Notes under the pieces: generated by a model
Database searches by the model: none
Told to the model about the DNA's origin: nothing
What the model saw: the letters and a program-made list of their open reading frames with translations, nothing else
Position numbers and translations under genes: made by a program
In this document: piece by piece, positions 5,685 through 8,655 of the stretch
Position numbering within the stretch: position 1 is the stretch's first letter
How the letters are laid out: each line of letters begins with the position of its first letter
From: Spirochaetota bacterium
Lineage (GTDB): Bacteria > Spirochaetota > UBA4802 > JAFGJZ01
Assembly (NCBI GenBank): GCA_022704645.1
Contig: JAKJGA010000069.1
Location: 1-8,655 of the forward strand
Direction: 5' to 3'
DNA length: 8,655 nt

Positions 5685-5696
5685 ATTAAATTTAAT
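5685..5696. repeat. Perfect 12-bp AT palindrome in the gap between the two binding-protein genes
   Basis: ATTAAATTTAAT lies directly before the GAGG of the second binding-protein gene, in the 63-bp gap. With only A and T it may be chance, and it would also keep the ribosome site unstructured. There is no clear promoter or terminator in this gap, which favours cotranscription of the two genes. Confidence 0.2.
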
Positions 5697-5704
5697 GAGG
5701 TAAA

Positions 5705-6994
5705 ATGAAAAAAACTACATTAGCACTATGCGCATTATGCGCGATACTATTTTCATTCGCGCAGGCGAATCATCAAAAAAGAAAAATCATTCTATGGTCT
5801 TTTGCCGAAAATAACTGCGAAGAATGGAAAAGACGGAAAGCAGATATTGATAAAAAATTCAATATTGATCTCCAGATTGAACTTTTCGGACAAAATGCTT
5901 TTATTCAGCGACTTCAAGCCGTAATGACGGATGGAGAAGGTGCCCCGGATATTATTGAATGGTTGATTGAAAACAATAGAATTCTCAGTAAAGATCCTGA
6001 GAAGTCATTTGTTATACCGCTCAACAAATTCATCGCCAAAAGTACAATTAACAATAACATAAGTGCCGGCCGTTTATCATTAATAACATATGGAGGAAAT
6101 ATCTACGGTCTTCCTCATGATGCGCATCCTGTAATAATGGTTTACAATGACACTATATGGAAGAATGCCGGTGTTGATGTAGCAAAAATAGAAACATGGG
6201 ACGAGTTTTTCGAAAAAGCAAAATTGCTTAGAAAACTTGATGAAAACGGAAAACAGAAGCATTTTGCTCTGCCAAGTTCAGGAATGGGTCTTTACGATAC
6301 AATGTTCATGGTGTGGCAGCAAACCGGAGCTCAAATTTTGACAAAAGACGGAAAGCCTAATTTGAATTCCGCAGAATTCAAAAATTTTGTATTGAAATGG
6401 AACAACTGGGTAAAAAGCGGAGCTATGACAACATGGGATTGGGGCAATTTCTATAAACTTATAAAAGACGGAACATACGCATCATATATTTCTCCGGACT
6501 GGTGGGTTTCACAAACAGATCCTGCAGTAGAAGAAGGCAGATATCAATTTAGAGTCAGAGCACTACCTCAATATAAAAAAGGAATAAAAACCGGATCATC
6601 ATGGGGAGGCTCTTTTCTTGGAATACCAAAAGGAACGAAGGATGCAGATTTTATTTTTGGCATCATTCAGTATATTCAGTATGACAACTCTGCTCTCGAA
6701 GCCCGCTTTGCCGAAACAGAAATGCTTCCTCCGTTAAAAAGCTTCTGGAATAACAGTGTTCTGGATTTTGAAGATCAGCGTTTTGAAGGACAAAAGATCA
6801 GACGTTTGCAGGCAGATTCCGCAAAAATCCTTAAGCCGATAACAACCGGTGATATTTTCTGGGAATTGACATCAATTTTCAGAGATAATTACAGATCATA
6901 CACAAGCGGAAAATTATCATTTGATGAAATGATTAACAATTCGCAGCAAGACGGAATGGAGACATACAAATCGGTTTTTGAGAAAAAAAATTAA
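5705..6994 (+). CDS. Extracellular solute-binding protein, family 1 (probable sugar binding), copy 2
   Basis: This 429-residue paralogue of the preceding gene is about 56% identical by hand count (roughly 240 of 429 positions). It aligns without gaps for about 400 residues and needs a single one-residue gap after that. Residues 1-21 are a type I signal peptide ending AQA before N22, again with no lipobox. It keeps NIYGLPHDAHP, ETWDEFFEKAK, PDWWVSQ and GGSFLGIPKGTKD at the same places. It differs in the region after YKKG (KTGSSW against KCGSSW) and in the last 90 residues, and lacks the acidic tail of copy 1. The start follows TGAGGTAAA, as in copy 1. It lies 63 bp after copy 1, probably in one transcript, and is followed by a strong terminator at 7017-7052. 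Ancestral tandem duplication followed by divergence is the simplest explanation, and the two may bind related but different ligands. Confidence 0.88.
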   Translation: MKKTTLALCALCAILFSFAQANHQKRKIILWSFAENNCEEWKRRKADIDKKFNIDLQIELFGQNAFIQRLQAVMTDGEGAPDIIEWLIENNRILSKDPEKSFVIPLNKFIAKSTINNNISAGRLSLITYGGNIYGLPHDAHPVIMVYNDTIWKNAGVDVAKIETWDEFFEKAKLLRKLDENGKQKHFALPSSGMGLYDTMFMVWQQTGAQILTKDGKPNLNSAEFKNFVLKWNNWVKSGAMTTWDWGNFYKLIKDGTYASYISPDWWVSQTDPAVEEGRYQFRVRALPQYKKGIKTGSSWGGSFLGIPKGTKDADFIFGIIQYIQYDNSALEARFAETEMLPPLKSFWNNSVLDFEDQRFEGQKIRRLQADSAKILKPITTGDIFWELTSIFRDNYRSYTSGKLSFDEMINNSQQDGMETYKSVFEKKN

Positions 6995-7016
6995 ACTTAC
7001 CTGGAATTTTTTTGGG

Positions 7017-7052
7017 ACAATAAAAAAGGGGCTTTCGCCCCTTTTTTATTGT
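7017..7052. terminator. Bidirectional rho-independent terminator between convergent genes
   Basis: A perfect 16-bp stem (7017-7032 with 7037-7052) around the loop TTTC has a GGGGC/GCCCC core flanked by A6 and T6 runs, so it ends with a U-tract on either strand. It follows the second binding-protein gene by 22 bp. It also overlaps the first base of the pckG stop codon region (7054-7052), so it serves both convergent genes. Confidence 0.92.
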
Positions 7053-8655
7053 TAACCGAGTCTTTTCTCGATTGCTTCGAGTTCAGACATAAGTTCTTTC
7101 GGAAGATTATCTCCGAAAGTCGGATAGTGATTTGCTCTAACGTCGGCAATTTCAGCTTTCCAGCCTTCTTTGTCGAGTGAAAGAAGTTCTTTCATGTCTT
7201 CTTCGCTTACACCTTCAGGTCTGTCAATCGCGTCAACAGTCGGCATCACGCCGATAGCAGTTTCCTGGAATTTTCCTTCACCGTCGCAGCGTTCGAAAAT
7301 CCATTTGAGTACACGGCTGTTTTCGCCGTAACCAGGCCAGAGCCATTTGCCTTCTTTGGTTTTTCTGAACCAGTTAACGAAGAAAATCTTAGGAAGCTTG
7401 TCTTCAGTTGATTTTGATCCGACAGTTATCCAATGTTTGAAATAATCGCCCATGTTATATCCGCAGAAAGGAAGCATTGCAAAAGGATCTCTTCTGATAG
7501 TTCCTGCTTTAAGGTCAAGAGCCGCAGCAGTAATTTCAGATCCTACGATTGAACCCATGAATACGCCGTGATTCCAGCTTTTTGCCTGATGAATCAATGG
7601 AATAGTGCTAGGTCTTCTTCCGCCGAAAAGAATCGCAGAAATAGGTACTCCGTTCGGATCTTCCCATTCAGGAGCGATTGCAGGACACTGTTTTGCAGGA
7701 GCTGTAAAACGTGCGTTTGGATGAGCCGCAGGTTTCTGCTCTTTGTTAGCTTTATCCTGAACCCATTCGTTTCCGTTCCAGTCAATTACTTTGCCAGGAG
7801 CGTCATATCCGATGCCTTCCCACCATACGTCTTTGTCTTCAGTAAGAGCAACGTTTGTGAAAATTGTATTTTTCTCAATTGATCTCATAGCATTCGGATT
7901 TGAATCCATTGATGTACCAGGAGCAACGCCGAAGAAACCTGCTTCAGGATTGATAGCATAAAGTCTTCCGTCTTTTCCGTATTTCATCCATGCGATATCA
8001 TCACCGATAGTTTCAACTTTCCATCCAGGGATAGTAGGAACAAGCATCGCGAGATTAGTTTTTCCGCATGCAGAAGGGAACGCAGCTGCAACAAATTTTG
8101 AAGCGCCTTTTGGATTAGTAATTTTAAGAATGAGCATGTGCTCAGCCAGCCATCCTTCATCGCGCGCGATAGCGGAAGCGATACGGAGCGCGAGGCATTT
8201 CTTTCCGAGAAGAGCGTTTCCGCCGTAACCGGATCCGTATGACCAGATTGTTCTTTCTTCTGGAAAGTGGGAAATATATTTCTTATCAAGAGGAGCGCAA
8301 GGCCATTTGCCGTTGTCGCTTTCTCCGGCCGCAAGAGGTTTGCCGACAGAATGAAGGCAAGGAACGTATTCTCCGTTTTCACCGAGAACTTCAAGAACCT
8401 TTGCGCCGACGCGTGTCATGATGTGCATGTTTGCAACAACATAAGGAGAATCAGTGATTTCAACACCGATTTTAGCAATGTTTGATCCGACAGGACCCAT
8501 GCTGAAAGGAATTACATACAGAGTTCTTCCTTTCATGCATCCGTCATACAGACCTTTCATTGTTGTTTTTAGTTCATCGGGATTGATCCAGTTGTTTGTA
8601 GGACCAGCTGCTTCTTTGGTTTTTGAAGCGATGTAGGTACTTTTTTCTACACGGG
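7052..8655 (-). CDS. pckG: Phosphoenolpyruvate carboxykinase (GTP), 5' end outside the window
   Basis: This enzyme interconverts oxaloacetate plus GTP with PEP, CO2 and GDP in the cytoplasm. It is gluconeogenic or, in many anaerobes, CO2-fixing. The stop is at 7054-7052. The frame stays open past the first internal ATG (8560) to the edge with family-typical residues (RVEKSTYIAS, then KTKEAAGPTNNWINP), so that ATG is internal. In all 533 residues are visible, and about 70 N-terminal residues are missing compared with the usual 590-620. Marks of the GTP class are the P-loop with the reactive cysteine (FPSACGKTNLAM, around 8050-8085), the metal-binding GDDIAWM (7986-8006), NPEAGFFGVAPGTS, FGGRRPSTIPL (about 7599-7631) and FCGYNMGDYFKHW. 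All are intact. It converges on the binding-protein genes and shares their terminator. Confidence 0.97.
   Translation of the reverse strand, partial: RVEKSTYIASKTKEAAGPTNNWINPDELKTTMKGLYDGCMKGRTLYVIPFSMGPVGSNIAKIGVEITDSPYVVANMHIMTRVGAKVLEVLGENGEYVPCLHSVGKPLAAGESDNGKWPCAPLDKKYISHFPEERTIWSYGSGYGGNALLGKKCLALRIASAIARDEGWLAEHMLILKITNPKGASKFVAAAFPSACGKTNLAMLVPTIPGWKVETIGDDIAWMKYGKDGRLYAINPEAGFFGVAPGTSMDSNPNAMRSIEKNTIFTNVALTEDKDVWWEGIGYDAPGKVIDWNGNEWVQDKANKEQKPAAHPNARFTAPAKQCPAIAPEWEDPNGVPISAILFGGRRPSTIPLIHQAKSWNHGVFMGSIVGSEITAAALDLKAGTIRRDPFAMLPFCGYNMGDYFKHWITVGSKSTEDKLPKIFFVNWFRKTKEGKWLWPGYGENSRVLKWIFERCDGEGKFQETAIGVMPTVDAIDRPEGVSEEDMKELLSLDKEGWKAEIADVRANHYPTFGDNLPKELMSELEAIEKRLG

Noticed and set aside
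7052..8560. pckG as a complete 502-residue protein starting at the ATG at 8560
   Set aside because: The frame continues upstream with family-typical residues including AGPTNNW, so this ATG is internal and the gene is cut by the window edge.

Overview
The window looks like part of the chromosome of a fairly AT-rich diderm bacterium. Two solute-binding proteins carry type I (non-lipoprotein) Sec signal peptides, which implies a periplasm. The core genes are ordinary central-metabolism genes: homoserine dehydrogenase, a zinc-ribbon threonine synthase and GTP-type PEP carboxykinase. The sequence alone does not fix the phylum. A spirochaete or another anaerobic diderm would fit, but that is inference.

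Layout. Positions 1-2771 hold a leftward operon: hom (2771-1491), then thrC (1491-157) overlapping it by one base, then the start of a hydrophobic protein that runs off the left edge (126-<1). A -10 box and a good ribosome binding site lie just upstream of hom. Positions 2846-3171 are a non-coding tract packed with about ten hairpins, a palindromic intergenic repeat. Apparent ORFs there are products of the palindromes. Positions 3265-3961 hold a type II toxin-antitoxin pair: a ribbon-helix-helix antitoxin and a PIN-domain RNase toxin overlapping by 20 nt. A promoter upstream of the antitoxin is embedded in a perfect 20-bp-arm inverted repeat that ends one base before the antitoxin ATG. Positions 3962-4267 are AT-rich and have no convincing gene. 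Positions 4268-6994 hold two tandem, paralogous family 1 extracellular solute-binding proteins (about 56% identical by hand count) with no permease or ATPase beside them. A strong hairpin terminator at 7017-7052 separates them from the convergent gene pckG (7052->8655), whose 5' end lies outside the window.

How the genes fit together. Hom reduces aspartate semialdehyde to homoserine and ThrC makes threonine from phosphohomoserine. The intervening kinase (ThrB) is not in the window. PckG links oxaloacetate and PEP. The solute-binding pair probably serves sugar or oligosaccharide capture using a transporter encoded elsewhere. The rightward block (repeat tract, toxin-antitoxin, tandem binding proteins) looks like an accessory insertion between leftward core genes.

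The most interesting points are the toxin-antitoxin control region, where promoter, operator, Shine-Dalgarno and a potential RNA hairpin are superimposed, the dense hairpin tract, and the orphan tandem binding-protein pair. I do not see a clearly new multi-gene system.
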